From Comamonas sp. KCTC 72670 (GTDB taxonomy: Bacteria; Myxococcota; Myxococcia; Myxococcales; Myxococcaceae), in assembly GCA_014656495.1 (NCBI GenBank), contig BNCN01000008.1, positions 343,600-407,599 on the forward strand: a stretch of DNA of 64,000 bases, read 5' to 3'. The position numbers and the translations under genes are program-made. Below the pieces are notes generated by a model that was not told the DNA's origin, searched no databases, and saw only the letters and a program-made list of their open reading frames with translations. Below are positions 8,393-17,830 of the stretch, one piece after another. The stretch's first letter is position 1, and each line of letters begins with the position of its first letter.

Positions 8393-8848
8393 ATGTCGCT
8401 GAATGACCCGCTCAGCCTGGACCGGCAGCTCTGCTTCCCGCTCTACGCGGCGGCCCGGGCGATGACGCAGGCGTACGCCCCACTGCTGTCGAAGCTGGGG
8501 CTGACGTACCCGCAGTACCTGGTGCTCCTGGTGCTGTGGGAGACGGATGGGGAGACGGTGAAGGGGATGGGGGAGCGGCTGTACCTGGACTCGGGGACGC
8601 TCACGCCGCTGCTCAAGCGGATGGAGTCCCAGGGGCTGGTCCGGCGTGAGCGGAGCGCGGAGGACGCGCGCTCGGTGCGCATCCATCTGACGACTGAAGG
8701 ACGGGCCCTGCGCCGCAAGGCCGCGTCCATTCCCGAGGCGATGGCCTGCAAGCTGGGGCTGACGCTGGAGGAGGCGACCCGTCTGCGCCGCGACGTCATG
8801 CGGCTGTTCGAAGTGCTTTCGCAGTCCCACGTTGATTCCTCGAAGTAA
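8393..8848 (+). CDS. ohrR: Organic hydroperoxide sensor/repressor OhrR (MarR family)
   Basis: 151-residue MarR-family winged-helix repressor. The N-terminus LDRQLCFPLYAAAR carries the single reactive cysteine in the position and context typical of OhrR (about residue 14), which senses organic peroxides and fatty acid hydroperoxides. The wing region ESQGLVRRERSAEDARSVRIHLT is typical MarR. Start at 8393 (ATGTCGCTG) chosen by family alignment; the longer in-frame opening would run through the operator. Ends 17 nt before ohr on the same strand, so the two form an operon. Confidence 0.9.
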   Translation: MSLNDPLSLDRQLCFPLYAAARAMTQAYAPLLSKLGLTYPQYLVLLVLWETDGETVKGMGERLYLDSGTLTPLLKRMESQGLVRRERSAEDARSVRIHLTTEGRALRRKAASIPEAMACKLGLTLEEATRLRRDVMRLFEVLSQSHVDSSK

Positions 8849-8865
8849 CGCCCCAGGAGAACACC

Positions 8866-9303
8866 ATGGCTCCCGTCTCTATCTCTCCGCTGTACAGCAC
8901 CGCCGCCACCACCCACGGAGGCCGCGATGGCCGCGTGAAGTCCGAGGACGGCGTCCTGGACCTGCCCCTGGCCATGCCCAAGCAGTTGGGGGGCCCGGGC
9001 GGCGCCGTCACCAACCCGGAGCAGCTCTTCGCCGCGGGCTACTCCGCCTGCTTCGAGAGCGCGCTGCGGCTGGTGGCGCGCATGCAGGGGAAGAACCTGG
9101 GCAGCGACGCGGGCGTGCGCGCCACCGTCACCATTGGCAAGACGCCGGATGGCGGCTTCGGGCTCGCGGTGGAGCTCCAGGGCCTGCTGCCGGGCATCCC
9201 GAACGAGGAGGCCGAGAAGCTCATGCACGCGGCGCACGAGGTGTGCCCGTACTCGAAGGCCACGCGCGGCAATATCGACGTGAAGATCTCCGTCGCGGGC
9301 TAG
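8866..9303 (+). CDS. ohr: Organic hydroperoxide resistance protein Ohr
   Basis: 145-residue Ohr/OsmC-family thiol peroxidase that reduces organic hydroperoxides to alcohols. Both redox cysteines are present: the peroxidatic one in YSACFESAL (about residue 62) and the resolving one in HEVCPYSKATRGN near residue 126. The N-terminal LYSTAATTHGGRDG is the usual Ohr start. A good ribosome site (CCCAGGAGAACACC) precedes the ATG. Second gene of the ohrR-ohr operon. Cytoplasmic. Confidence 0.95.
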   Translation: MAPVSISPLYSTAATTHGGRDGRVKSEDGVLDLPLAMPKQLGGPGGAVTNPEQLFAAGYSACFESALRLVARMQGKNLGSDAGVRATVTIGKTPDGGFGLAVELQGLLPGIPNEEAEKLMHAAHEVCPYSKATRGNIDVKISVAG

Positions 9304-9367
9304 CCGCACGGGGCGCGCCCAGAACGAACGTTCATGCGCACGGCGTGGGAGTTGGTATAGCGGAGCG

Positions 9368-11206
9368 ATGTCGACGCCATCGCTGCCCGCTCCCGCGCCT
9401 CGCGCCTCCCTGGCCCTCCTCGCCCGAGAGAAAGGGACGGAGCGAAGCTGGTCCTTCGAACGCAGCGGCACGGCCGTGACGCTGCGCGAAGGTCCGCTCG
9501 GAGGGAAGTCGAAGCAGACCGAGAAGACGTTCGACTCCGAGGCCGAGGCGCTCGCCTTCTGCGAGAAGAGCCTCCGCGCGAAGGTGGAGAAGGGGTACTT
9601 CTCCGCCGAGCTGGGGCTCCGCGCCGTGCCGCTCTCGGAGCTGCGAGCCGAGCTGAAGGTCGCTGGCAGCGCGGAGGCCACCGCGCGCGTCCTCGTTCAT
9701 GACGGGGACCTCGTCATCCCGCACGACCTCATCCTCGATGACGGGTTCGGACTGCTGGCACCGGAGAAGGACGCGCCGTCTCCGCTGGTGGGGCTCCTGG
9801 TTCGGGGCACGCTCACCCTCGAGGGGTGTCTGCTCAACTTCGAGGACGACACCGGGCCCTTCCTCCAGGTCGAAGGCGCGCTCGTCGCCAGCGGCATCGG
9901 CGTGGGGGGCTCGCGGCTGCGCGTGAGCGGGAGCGTCCGCACGGGCGAGCTGATTGGCGTCTACAACCACGGCCTCCTGGATGTGGGCGGCGACCTGGAC
10001 GCGCGCATCGTGGCCACCGAGCACGCGGTGAGCGTCGCGGGGAAGACGAACGCGCTGCGCTACCTCGGGTGGGGCGCCAGCATCTTCCCGGTGGCGGACG
10101 GCGTGGAGGACGTGAGCGACCCGCATGACGCCAAGGGTGTCTTCGTCGCCGGGGTCCTCAAGAAGCCCGAAGGTCAGGTGGACCTCTCGCTCGCGCGCAA
10201 GCGCCTGTCGGAGCGGAAGCCCAACCTGCTCGACGCGCCGGTGAGCGTCCGCGCCGAGTTCCGCAAGCAGATGGCCAAGAAGCTGGAGGCGCCGGAGAAG
10301 CTCAAGAGCCTCGCGCTGACCCACAAGAAGCTCAGCGTCCTGCCCGCGGAGCTGTTTCAGTTCCGCCAGTTGGAGAAGCTCGACCTGACGGGGAACGCGC
10401 TGCGCAGGCTCCCCGAGGCGCTGGGGCAGCTCACGGCGCTGCGAGAGCTGCGGCTGAATGGAAACGGCCTGCAGGAGCTGCCGGAGTCGATTGGCAACCT
10501 GGAGAAGCTCGAACGCCTGGACCTGGAGGCCAACTGCATCTGGCGCCTCCCGGAGTCCCTGGCGCGCTGCACCGAGCTGCGCACCCTCAACCTCATCAAC
10601 AATCCCTACTCGTACCTGCGCGCCTCCTTCGGGAGCTGGGGCAAGGTGAAGGTGCTGCGGGACTTCCCCGAGGTCCTCACCCGCCTGCCGAAGCTGGAGG
10701 TGGTGGAGTTCAAGGGCACCTTCTTGCGCTCCCTGCCGGCGCGCGCCTTCGACAGCAAGCGCTTGCAGCGGGTGCGCATCCGGGACTCGCTCATCACCGA
10801 GGTCGACACGGCGCTGCACCCGTTGGTCGAGGTCGACCTGGAGCACGCGAAGCAGACCGCCGCGGACTTCGTGCGCTTCTGGTTCGCGTACGACGCCGTC
10901 CACCTCGAGGACTTCTACGACGCGAAGACGCGGCGGTACGACTTCTCCGATGTCATCGCGCTGGTCGGCCTCCTGCTCGACGCCGCCGTCCCCGTCCCCG
11001 CGTCCTATGAAGGCGTGCTCGCCACCTGGAAGGGTCAGATTGAGCGGGTGGGGCACGCCATCGACCGGAGCGAACGGAACCCGGAGCATGCACGCGCGCT
11101 CTTCGGTGCGCTCCGGGACGCGCTCGACACGCTGGGCAAGCCCTCCGGAGCGAACGCGCTCGTGGGCGGCCTGCGCGCGCTGTTCGACGAGAGAGCGCGC
11201 GCCTGA
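9368..11206 (+). CDS. WGR-like / leucine-rich-repeat multidomain protein
   Basis: 612 residues without signal peptide. The first ~80 resemble a WGR domain (WSFERSGTAVTLREGPLGGKS, then TFDSEAEALAFCEKSL...KVEKGYF), a module known from PARPs and bacterial regulators. Residues ~95-270 are beta-rich with regular Gly/Val spacing (LLVRGTLTLEG, LQVEGALVASG), suggesting a short beta-solenoid. About 310-430 hold five to six leucine-rich repeats of the LxxLxLxxNxLxxLPxxL type. The C-terminal ~180 residues are helical and unassigned. The combination looks like a protein-interaction scaffold. It follows ohr on the same strand but has no obvious link to peroxide defence. Confidence 0.75.
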   Translation: MSTPSLPAPAPRASLALLAREKGTERSWSFERSGTAVTLREGPLGGKSKQTEKTFDSEAEALAFCEKSLRAKVEKGYFSAELGLRAVPLSELRAELKVAGSAEATARVLVHDGDLVIPHDLILDDGFGLLAPEKDAPSPLVGLLVRGTLTLEGCLLNFEDDTGPFLQVEGALVASGIGVGGSRLRVSGSVRTGELIGVYNHGLLDVGGDLDARIVATEHAVSVAGKTNALRYLGWGASIFPVADGVEDVSDPHDAKGVFVAGVLKKPEGQVDLSLARKRLSERKPNLLDAPVSVRAEFRKQMAKKLEAPEKLKSLALTHKKLSVLPAELFQFRQLEKLDLTGNALRRLPEALGQLTALRELRLNGNGLQELPESIGNLEKLERLDLEANCIWRLPESLARCTELRTLNLINNPYSYLRASFGSWGKVKVLRDFPEVLTRLPKLEVVEFKGTFLRSLPARAFDSKRLQRVRIRDSLITEVDTALHPLVEVDLEHAKQTAADFVRFWFAYDAVHLEDFYDAKTRRYDFSDVIALVGLLLDAAVPVPASYEGVLATWKGQIERVGHAIDRSERNPEHARALFGALRDALDTLGKPSGANALVGGLRALFDERARA

Positions 11207-11340
11207 CCGCGAGGCGAGGGGCCTGACACCGCCGCGCAAGTGTCGTTCAGGCGCATCGAGGGCGAACGAGCCACGCCGACGCTCCTCGCCCAGCCCTCCG
11301 TCGCACGCGCCTCCTTCGACGTACCCGTGACGCGGTCGCG

Positions 11341-12696
11341 TCAATCCGCGGTGGGCTCGTAGTACCCGTCCGAGAGAGTCCTCATGAAAGCGACGATGGC
11401 CTGCTCCTCCTGAGGCGACAACCCCAGGTTGCCCACCTCCACGGTGTTGAGGTTCAACCCCACCTCGGGAGCAGGCCAGCAATCGACGCCGGGCGTATTG
11501 GATTCACCCGCGACACAGACGGGCAGCACATCCCGCGTGTTGTAGAAGTGGACGATGGATTCGAGGCTCTTGAAGTAGCCGTTGTGAGTGTATGCCTTGA
11601 CGAAGGCGGGGAAGGGGCGCTTGTCCACATTCCGCAGCGTGGGGACCTTGACCTTGCCCAGGTTGGGCCGGGCATGGGACGCGTAGTCAGACCGTGTCTG
11701 CAGGAAGGCGCCCAATCCCAGGTCGACCCAGAAGGGCCCCTCCGGGTTGAACTGGAGCTCCCAGTACCAGGGATTGAGCAGATTGCGAGGCACCCCGAGG
11801 TTGTCGAAGCTGTAGTCGGTGAAGAGCGGAGGCGCGTTATCGGGGCCGGGCTGGCTTGTATGGCAGTTGCTGCAGCGGGCCTTGCCCTCGAACAGCCTCA
11901 GCCCCCATTGCTCCTTCTCGGTGAGTTCCGCGAGCCCCTCCAGGTAGGCGTCGTACTTCGACGAGAAGGCGTTGACCTCGGGTGACCCTTCGTAGGCGGC
12001 GATGGCCTTTGCGATGGAGTCGTACGCGAGCGGCACATCGCGGCAGATGTTCGCGCCGTAGACGGCACGGAAGAGCTTTCTGTACGGCCCATCGCAGACC
12101 TTCGCCACCACCGTGGCCGCGTTGGGGTTGTTCTGCTCCAGCGGGTTGAGGAATGGGCCCTGCGCCTGGTCCGCCGCGGGGTTGCCCAGCTTCTCGCCGG
12201 TGGCACGGCCGTCCCAGAAATTGCCTCCGATGAACGCGGACTGCCCGGCGTCAGCGAGGTGGAGGATGGGGGCCTGGGTGGCATATGCGGACGAGGGCGG
12301 CTTGCGGTTGCCGAAGCGGCCTCTCACGGCGCCCTCGTAGACGGAGCCTGTGACGTTGACCAGGAGGTTGGGACCGGTCCACCCCGTGCTGGGCCCGTGA
12401 CAGACAGCACATGCCTGGCCCATCGGCTCGGAGAGCCGACGGTCGAAGAAGAGCAGCTTGCCGAGCCGCTCCACCTGCGTCAGTCCGCCGTGCTCTTCCG
12501 AAGCTTCCTGTCGAAGCGTCTCCTCGAAGATGGCCGAGACCTCGCTGTCCTCGGAGGTCTCGGGAGGCCCTTCTTCCCCGCTGCTTGGGTCTGGGGGCGG
12601 CGCTCCCGGGAGCGTCTCCGGAAGCTGCGCTACGTTGCATGCCAGCGTCCCACCCAGCGACAACACCAGGAACAATTCACATCGGGTTCGCGCCAT
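11341..12696 (-). CDS. Di-heme cytochrome c peroxidase/MauG-family lipoprotein
   Basis: 451 residues. N-terminal lipobox ends at Cys20 (GGTLAC), so it is probably anchored facing the periplasm. Two c-type heme sites are present, CAVCH (96-100) and CSNCH (275-279), with the family pattern LGKLLFFDRRLSEPMGQACAVCH at the first and a C-terminal LRNVDKRPFPAFVKAYTHNGYF block. Proteins of this family reduce hydrogen peroxide or carry out MauG-like oxidations. An acidic, Pro-rich linker (20-55) separates anchor from enzyme. Convergent with the LRR gene; no partner gene adjacent. Confidence 0.88.
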   Translation of the reverse strand: MARTRCELFLVLSLGGTLACNVAQLPETLPGAPPPDPSSGEEGPPETSEDSEVSAIFEETLRQEASEEHGGLTQVERLGKLLFFDRRLSEPMGQACAVCHGPSTGWTGPNLLVNVTGSVYEGAVRGRFGNRKPPSSAYATQAPILHLADAGQSAFIGGNFWDGRATGEKLGNPAADQAQGPFLNPLEQNNPNAATVVAKVCDGPYRKLFRAVYGANICRDVPLAYDSIAKAIAAYEGSPEVNAFSSKYDAYLEGLAELTEKEQWGLRLFEGKARCSNCHTSQPGPDNAPPLFTDYSFDNLGVPRNLLNPWYWELQFNPEGPFWVDLGLGAFLQTRSDYASHARPNLGKVKVPTLRNVDKRPFPAFVKAYTHNGYFKSLESIVHFYNTRDVLPVCVAGESNTPGVDCWPAPEVGLNLNTVEVGNLGLSPQEEQAIVAFMRTLSDGYYEPTAD

Positions 12697-13243
12697 TTTC
12701 GAGGCCCCCTGTAGTCATGCGAGGTCGAAGATGGCGCGCGTCCTTCGACGCCAACCATGGGCCGGAAGCCCACGGCAGGTGTCCCCCGGGTGGCGCGGAC
12801 CAGCACGAAAGTGGCGCGAGGGAACCCGGAGGCTGTATCGGCTGTCCCACCCCAGACGAACGGCTGCCCCTTCCGCTGCGCGGCCTCGTGACCGTTGCGT
12901 CAAGACGACTGTTCGTCGTCGAGCCCCTTGCGGGGTCGTTGACTCCCGTGGGTGCAGGCGTCATGGACCCCGCACGCATTGCTCACTCGCATGAGTGCAT
13001 GGCCCTGTGTGGCATTGACGCGCTCGCGATGTCTCAGATTGGAGGTAGGCTTCGTCCGCTACCGTGAGCATCCCTGGCGTGATGGAAGTGGGCCGTGAGA
13101 AGAGGAGTCGGCCGCGATGTGGCTTCAGCCCAGACGCCCGGGCCGGGGCCAGGGCAAACCGGCCGCCTTCGCTTTCAAATATCACGTTGGTTGGCTTATC
13201 CTGTCCAACCGACCGTCAGGCGATGCTCGAGCTGGGAGGACAG
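12697..13243. other. 547-nt intergenic stretch without a convincing gene
   Basis: Divergent region between the cytochrome peroxidase gene (minus) and the lipoprotein gene at 13244 (plus), so it must hold both promoters. Short frames are open but lack recognisable protein content. I see a small hairpin GACGAC (12904-12909) / GTCGTC (12915-12920) and nothing else definite. Confidence 0.5.
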
Positions 13244-13747
13244 ATGAAGCGAGCCCTATGGGAAGTGATGCTGGGAGGAAGCTGCGCGCTACTCGTGGCC
13301 TGTGGTGCGGAGGAGGTCGCCGGACAAGATGCAGGCATGACCACCTACGCCATCCAGGTGTCCGTCCCCCTGGCGTCAGACCCCTGCGGCGTCGTCACGG
13401 CAACGGCGTCTGTGCAGGGGCCTGTTCGCGACATTGGCCCGGTGTCCCTTGACGTGACGAGCGACGCCATTCATGGGGCCATCATGGATACCCCCGTGGG
13501 GCGACAGCATCAGGTGTTCGTGAAGGCATATGACACCCGTGGTCTGGAGGTGTACTCGGGGGTCTCGACCGTGGACGTCAACGAGGGAGGGGCGGGTATG
13601 GGAAGCGCGAACATCTTCGTTTACAGCAACCCTGCGAATTGCCCGACGGACGGCACGGAGGGCCTCCGTCTCCACGGCAGCCTGGAGGCGGTCATCGTCG
13701 ATACGTCCGGAAGCACGGCGGTGCTTGCCCCCCATTCCCTCCGCTGA
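13244..13747 (+). CDS. Lipoprotein of unknown function
   Basis: 167-residue predicted lipoprotein: MKRALWEVML followed by a lipobox ending at Cys20 (LLVACG). The mature part has a beta-sandwich feel (alternating Val/Thr, PVSLDVTSDAI, VFVKAYDTRGLEVYSG) with Cys residues at DPCGVV and PANCPT that could pair. No family recognised. The start at 13244 is preceded by GGGAGGACAG; an in-frame ATG at 13064 adds 60 residues of arginine-rich, non-family sequence before the signal peptide and is rejected. Convergent with the lipoprotein gene ending at 13888. Confidence 0.75.
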   Translation: MKRALWEVMLGGSCALLVACGAEEVAGQDAGMTTYAIQVSVPLASDPCGVVTATASVQGPVRDIGPVSLDVTSDAIHGAIMDTPVGRQHQVFVKAYDTRGLEVYSGVSTVDVNEGGAGMGSANIFVYSNPANCPTDGTEGLRLHGSLEAVIVDTSGSTAVLAPHSLR

Positions 13748-13887
13748 ACCGAAGGTCGGTGCCGCGCCGGAGTGGTGAGACACCCTTCCGGCCATGCACA
13801 GGCCGGTTGCCTCTGAGCCAGCTCCCGCCGGGCCTCGCTGCCGGTTCGCAGGCTGCGCCAGGAAGGAGTCTCGCCACCGCGAGGGAC

Positions 13888-15102
13888 CTACGGCGTCCCG
13901 TTCGGCACCCACACGCCCCAGTCGAGGACTTGCATGCCGCCACCGCTGGGCCTGAGCTGGTCGGCCAGCGGCTGGAAGCGGGCCTCGTGGGGCATTCCGA
14001 AGAGCACCTCGTCCCACGGGTCGGCGGCGTAGACCTGGGTGACGACGTTGTTCACGTGGGGCCGAGGCGTCTCGAACCGGAGCGCCGGAACGCGGCGCGA
14101 GCCCACGGTCAGCAGCTCCTGCCCGGCCGGCGCGAGGCCCGCGGGCGACGGGGGCCACTGGCGCACGTCCAGGGACTCCCAGATGCGCGCGAGCACGGCC
14201 TCCTCCAGGGGCACGGCCTCCGCCTGGGTGAAGTCCGGGCACGGCGCGCCGGTCCGGGGCGGTGGTGCCTGCTGTCGCAGGAGGAAGCCTCGCTCCGCGC
14301 CCTGGCAGGTGCGCATCACGGACTCGGTGTCGCCGCCCACCTGCACGTCGAGCCACGTCCCCGGCCCCCAGGGGCGGGCGAGCGGCGGCGTCCGGGCGGT
14401 GGCGCCCTCCTGTCCTTGGCGCGCTTCCACCACCGTGAGCTGTGAGCCGCCGCCCATGCCGAAGCCCGCCAGCGTGATGCTCGCGTCGAGCAGGCCGTTG
14501 GTGAGGTACAGCGGGCCCGGCGTCGTCGCGTAGAGCCGGTTCTCCAAGGGCCCGTCGAACGACCGCTTGTCATGGAGGTACCGCTTCGCCTCCCACTGGC
14601 GGCCCGCGGCGCTGAGCTGCTCGGTGCTCTGTTTGCCTTCGCGGGTGACGGTGAGCTCGCGCGACTCGTCCGCGCGCACGGGCAGCACCAGCGGGCGGGA
14701 CAGCATGGGGTTTCGCGAAGGCGCGCCCCTGTCATCGGTGAAGTAGAGCGTCACCCAGACCCAGGGCAGCTCCACGGCGGAGACCTCCAGCGTCACCACG
14801 CCGGCCACGGCGGCGTCGGGAATGGTGCCGGGCGGCTGCCGGCCCAGGGCCTTGCGGTTGGCGGAGAAGGAGTACGCCACGCGGTCGCCCACGCGGGCCT
14901 TCAGCCACGGCGAGTTGCCGCGCCGCGTTGGCGTGTCCGTCTCTGTCACGGGCGGCTGCTCCTGGACGGAAACTTCCGGTGGCGCGGTGGCGCCGCCCGA
15001 GGGCGCGGTGTGGGGTTCCACGCTCTTGCACGCGATGCCCAGGGCCAGGGACGCGCAGAGCACCGCGGGGCGGGACAAGGAGGAGGCGACAGGCTTTCGC
15101 AT
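13888..15102 (-). CDS. Large lipoprotein of unknown function
   Basis: 404 residues. Signal peptide MRKPVASSLS...LALGIAC with lipid-acceptor Cys25, then a Thr/Pro/Glu-rich linker and a mostly beta-structured body of no recognised family. An alternative ATG at 15129 is possible; 15102 is preferred because GAGGT is well placed and the signal peptide has the usual length. Divergent from the DUF4139 gene at 15202, with about 100 nt between for both promoters. Likely outer-membrane or periplasmic. Confidence 0.72.
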   Translation of the reverse strand: MRKPVASSLSRPAVLCASLALGIACKSVEPHTAPSGGATAPPEVSVQEQPPVTETDTPTRRGNSPWLKARVGDRVAYSFSANRKALGRQPPGTIPDAAVAGVVTLEVSAVELPWVWVTLYFTDDRGAPSRNPMLSRPLVLPVRADESRELTVTREGKQSTEQLSAAGRQWEAKRYLHDKRSFDGPLENRLYATTPGPLYLTNGLLDASITLAGFGMGGGSQLTVVEARQGQEGATARTPPLARPWGPGTWLDVQVGGDTESVMRTCQGAERGFLLRQQAPPPRTGAPCPDFTQAEAVPLEEAVLARIWESLDVRQWPPSPAGLAPAGQELLTVGSRRVPALRFETPRPHVNNVVTQVYAADPWDEVLFGMPHEARFQPLADQLRPSGGGMQVLDWGVWVPNGTP

Positions 15103-15201
15103 TCGGGCGACCTCGGCGATGAGGGGCATTGCGCCACCCCTGTCTGACCTTGATACACCGAGGCGCTGGCCCGCCTTCAACTTTCTGGAGTTCCGCGTCC
15201 C

Positions 15202-17211
15202 ATGACCACGAACCTGTCCATTCGCCGCGTCGTTCTCTACAAGCATGGCGTCGGCTACTTCGAGCGCCGGGGAAAGGTGAGCGGCAACGACACGCTCCAC
15301 CTGGACTTCAAGGCGCGCGACATGAACGACGTGCTGAAGTCGCTGACGGTGCTGGACCTGTCGGGGGGCTCGGTGTCGGCGGTGAGCTACGACTCCACGA
15401 AGCCGCTGGAGCAGCTGCTGGCGGAGGCCACCATCCGCATCCCGGAGGACGGCAGCCTCACGGCGCTGCTGGGGCAGATCAAGGGCGCGCGCGTGCGGGT
15501 GCGCGTGGGCGGCGCGCAGGTGGAGGGCTCCATCATCGGCCTGGACTCGCTGGCGGTGGCGGCGGGCGAGACGAGCCTGATGCGGCCGTTCCTGTCGCTG
15601 CTGGTGGGCGCCTCGCTGCGGACCTTCGACATCCTGGACGTGTCCGAGCTGGAGTTCCTGGACGAGGCGGTGCGCAAGGACCTGGAGTTCTACCTGGCCA
15701 CGGTGCTGTCCTCGTACAAGAAGGACTCCAAGCGGATGGCCATCCTCACCTCGGGCGAGGGCCAGCGCGAGCTGTTCGTCAGCTACGTGGTGGAGTCACC
15801 GGTGTGGAAGACGAGCTACCGCATCCTCCTGGACGAGGGTGAGCCGCCGCTGCTCCAGGGCTGGGCGCTGGTGGACAACACCGGGGACGAGGACTGGGTG
15901 GACGTGAAGCTGTCGCTCATCGCCGGGCTGCCGGTGTCCTTCGTGCATGACCTCTACAACCCCCGGTACATGCAGCGCCCGGTGGTGGAGGTGAAGACGG
16001 AGGCCGCCGCCGCGCCCGTGATTCCCGAGGAGAGCTTCGGCGGCTCCATGGACATGATGATGGCGGAGGTGGCCGCGCCCGTGATGCCCGCCGCGGCGGC
16101 GCCCATGCCCTCGCCGCGCCGGGGTGGCCGGGCGGAGAAGCCCCGGGCGGTGGCCGTGGCGGGTGGCCCTGGCAGTGGCGGGCCGAAGCTGCGCGAGGTG
16201 ATGGAGCAGAGCGCGGTGACGACGCTCACGAAGGAGGTGGGGGACCTCTTCGAGTACGGCGTGGACCGGCCGGTGACGGTGCACCGCAACCAGAGCGCGC
16301 TGGTGCCCATCCTGCACAAGCCCTTCGAGGGCAAACGGGTGCTCCTCTACAACCGCGCCACGCGGGAGAAGAACCCCATGGCGTGCATCGAGCTGAAGAA
16401 CACCACGGGCCTGACGCTGGAGGGCGGGCCGGTGACGGTGTCCGAGGACGAGCGCTACGTGGGCGAGGCGATGCTCGACACGATGAAGCCGAACGACCGG
16501 CGCTTCGTGCCCTACGCGGTGGAGCTGGGCTGCGTGATGTCCATCGAGGACCGCGTCGAGGACGGGCCGGTGTTCCGCGTGGTGGTGAACTCCGGGATGC
16601 TGGTGGCGGAGTACTTCCACCTGCGGCGCACGACGTACCTCGCGCGGAACAAGGCGCAGCGCCCGCAGGTGCTGTTCGTGGAGCACCCGCGTACCGGGTG
16701 GGAGCTGGCGAAGGACGCGCCGGAGCCCACGGAGACGACGGACGGCTTCTGGCGCTTCAAGCGGGAGCTGGCGGCGGGCTCGCAGGACACGCTGAGCATC
16801 ACCGAGCGCACGCGCGGGCAGCGCCAGTACCTCATCTCCAGCATGGGGCTGGACCAGGTCTCCTACTTCGTCTCGCAGCGCTTCATCGACGAGAAGATGA
16901 CGGCCGCGCTGAAGGAGGTCATCGCGCAGCGCGAGCAGGTGGACGCGCTGGCCAAGGACGAGCAGCGCCTCCAGGACGAGCGCAACCAGCTCTTCCGCGA
17001 CCAGGAGCGCATCCGCTCCAACATTGAATCGCTGAAGAGCGGGGCCTCGCAGCGCGAGCTGGCCGAGCGCTTCGTCGCGAAGCTCAACGAGCAGGAGGAC
17101 CGCCTGGAGGCCATCGCCAGTGAGCTGGAGAAGCTGGCGAAGCAGCGGCAGGAGGCGCAGAAGACGCTCAACCGCCGCATCCAGGGGCTCAGCTTCAGCG
17201 CGGACCTGTAG
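15202..17211 (+). CDS. DUF4139-domain protein
   Basis: 669 residues. N-terminal block SIRRVVLYKHGVGYFERRGKV and DVLKSLTVLDLSGGSVSAVSYDSTKPL are typical of DUF4139 (mucoidy-inhibitor-A-like) proteins, followed by the central KTSYRILLDEGEPPLLQGWALVDNT motif. A Pro/Ala/Met-rich insert lies at about 270-320. The C-terminal ~110 residues form a long coiled coil (EQVDALAKDEQRLQDERNQL onwards). No signal peptide is visible, although relatives are often envelope-associated. Biochemical role unknown. Monocistronic by spacing (131 nt to the next gene). Confidence 0.82.
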   Translation: MTTNLSIRRVVLYKHGVGYFERRGKVSGNDTLHLDFKARDMNDVLKSLTVLDLSGGSVSAVSYDSTKPLEQLLAEATIRIPEDGSLTALLGQIKGARVRVRVGGAQVEGSIIGLDSLAVAAGETSLMRPFLSLLVGASLRTFDILDVSELEFLDEAVRKDLEFYLATVLSSYKKDSKRMAILTSGEGQRELFVSYVVESPVWKTSYRILLDEGEPPLLQGWALVDNTGDEDWVDVKLSLIAGLPVSFVHDLYNPRYMQRPVVEVKTEAAAAPVIPEESFGGSMDMMMAEVAAPVMPAAAAPMPSPRRGGRAEKPRAVAVAGGPGSGGPKLREVMEQSAVTTLTKEVGDLFEYGVDRPVTVHRNQSALVPILHKPFEGKRVLLYNRATREKNPMACIELKNTTGLTLEGGPVTVSEDERYVGEAMLDTMKPNDRRFVPYAVELGCVMSIEDRVEDGPVFRVVVNSGMLVAEYFHLRRTTYLARNKAQRPQVLFVEHPRTGWELAKDAPEPTETTDGFWRFKRELAAGSQDTLSITERTRGQRQYLISSMGLDQVSYFVSQRFIDEKMTAALKEVIAQREQVDALAKDEQRLQDERNQLFRDQERIRSNIESLKSGASQRELAERFVAKLNEQEDRLEAIASELEKLAKQRQEAQKTLNRRIQGLSFSADL

Positions 17212-17342
17212 CCCGCGAAGTTCGAAGCGAATCGTGGAGTTTTGACGGGGCGTCGCGGGCGAAAGTGGCAGTCTCCCGATATGGAGATGCCGGTGCGTCG
17301 TTGGCATTTCGACGCCCGGCATTCTTCATCCAAGGGGACACC

Positions 17343-17792
17343 ATGCGAATTCAGGCCGTGTTGCTGGCAGTGCTGCTGATGGCTTGTGGTGGTGGGGATG
17401 CGTTGAACGAGGACGCGTTCGTGGTTCGCTTCGAGGCGAGCTACGGCGAATGCGAAACGGGGTGTGTGTCCCGCCTCGAGGTCTCCTCGGAGGGCGAGGC
17501 CCGCGTGGCGGTCGCGGACGGGCCGGGTCTTCCGGAGCGGACCCGTTCTTTCTCCCTGACGAGGGCGGAGCGGGCGGGGCTTCTGGAGGATGTCCGGCTG
17601 TCGCGCACGGAGCCGTGGGAGGAGCGATACGGGTGCCCTGACTGCGCCGACCAGGGGACCTTCATCCTCGGGCTCTCCGCCGGAGCGGACGAGCGCGGCT
17701 CAACCGTGGACCCGATGCCGCACAGGCAGCCGGCACACCTGACGCCGCTGCTCGCTCGGCTGGAGGCGCTGCTCATCGCCAACAAGCCTTGA
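17343..17792 (+). CDS. Small lipoprotein of unknown function
   Basis: 149-residue lipoprotein: MRIQAVLLAVLLMAC with acceptor Cys15 followed by GGGD. Mature region has a pair of close cysteines (GECETGCVS) and a CPDC motif, possibly disulfides. The layout (short beta strands, arginine/leucine-rich middle, C-terminal helix over the last ~20 residues) recalls small myxobacterial lipoproteins, but no family is recognised. Start chosen because the upstream in-frame extension to 17265 precedes the signal peptide. Followed by a perfect hairpin shared with the convergent gene. Confidence 0.72.
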   Translation: MRIQAVLLAVLLMACGGGDALNEDAFVVRFEASYGECETGCVSRLEVSSEGEARVAVADGPGLPERTRSFSLTRAERAGLLEDVRLSRTEPWEERYGCPDCADQGTFILGLSAGADERGSTVDPMPHRQPAHLTPLLARLEALLIANKP

Positions 17793-17807
17793 GCGGCCGC
17801 GTCCTGG

Positions 17808-17830
17808 CGCGGCCGTGAATCACGGCCGCG
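17808..17830. terminator. Perfect bidirectional hairpin between convergent genes
   Basis: CGCGGCCGTGA (17808-17818) and TCACGGCCGCG (17820-17830) form an 11-bp perfect inverted repeat around a single base. It sits between the stop of the plus-strand lipoprotein gene and the stop of the minus-strand gene at 17831. No T-run follows, so it may work as a GC-rich transcription barrier or RNA stabiliser. Confidence 0.6.

Noticed and set aside
12697..13243. Short open frames as a small gene
   Set aside because: Arg/Pro-rich translations, no ribosome site or family signal; left as intergenic.
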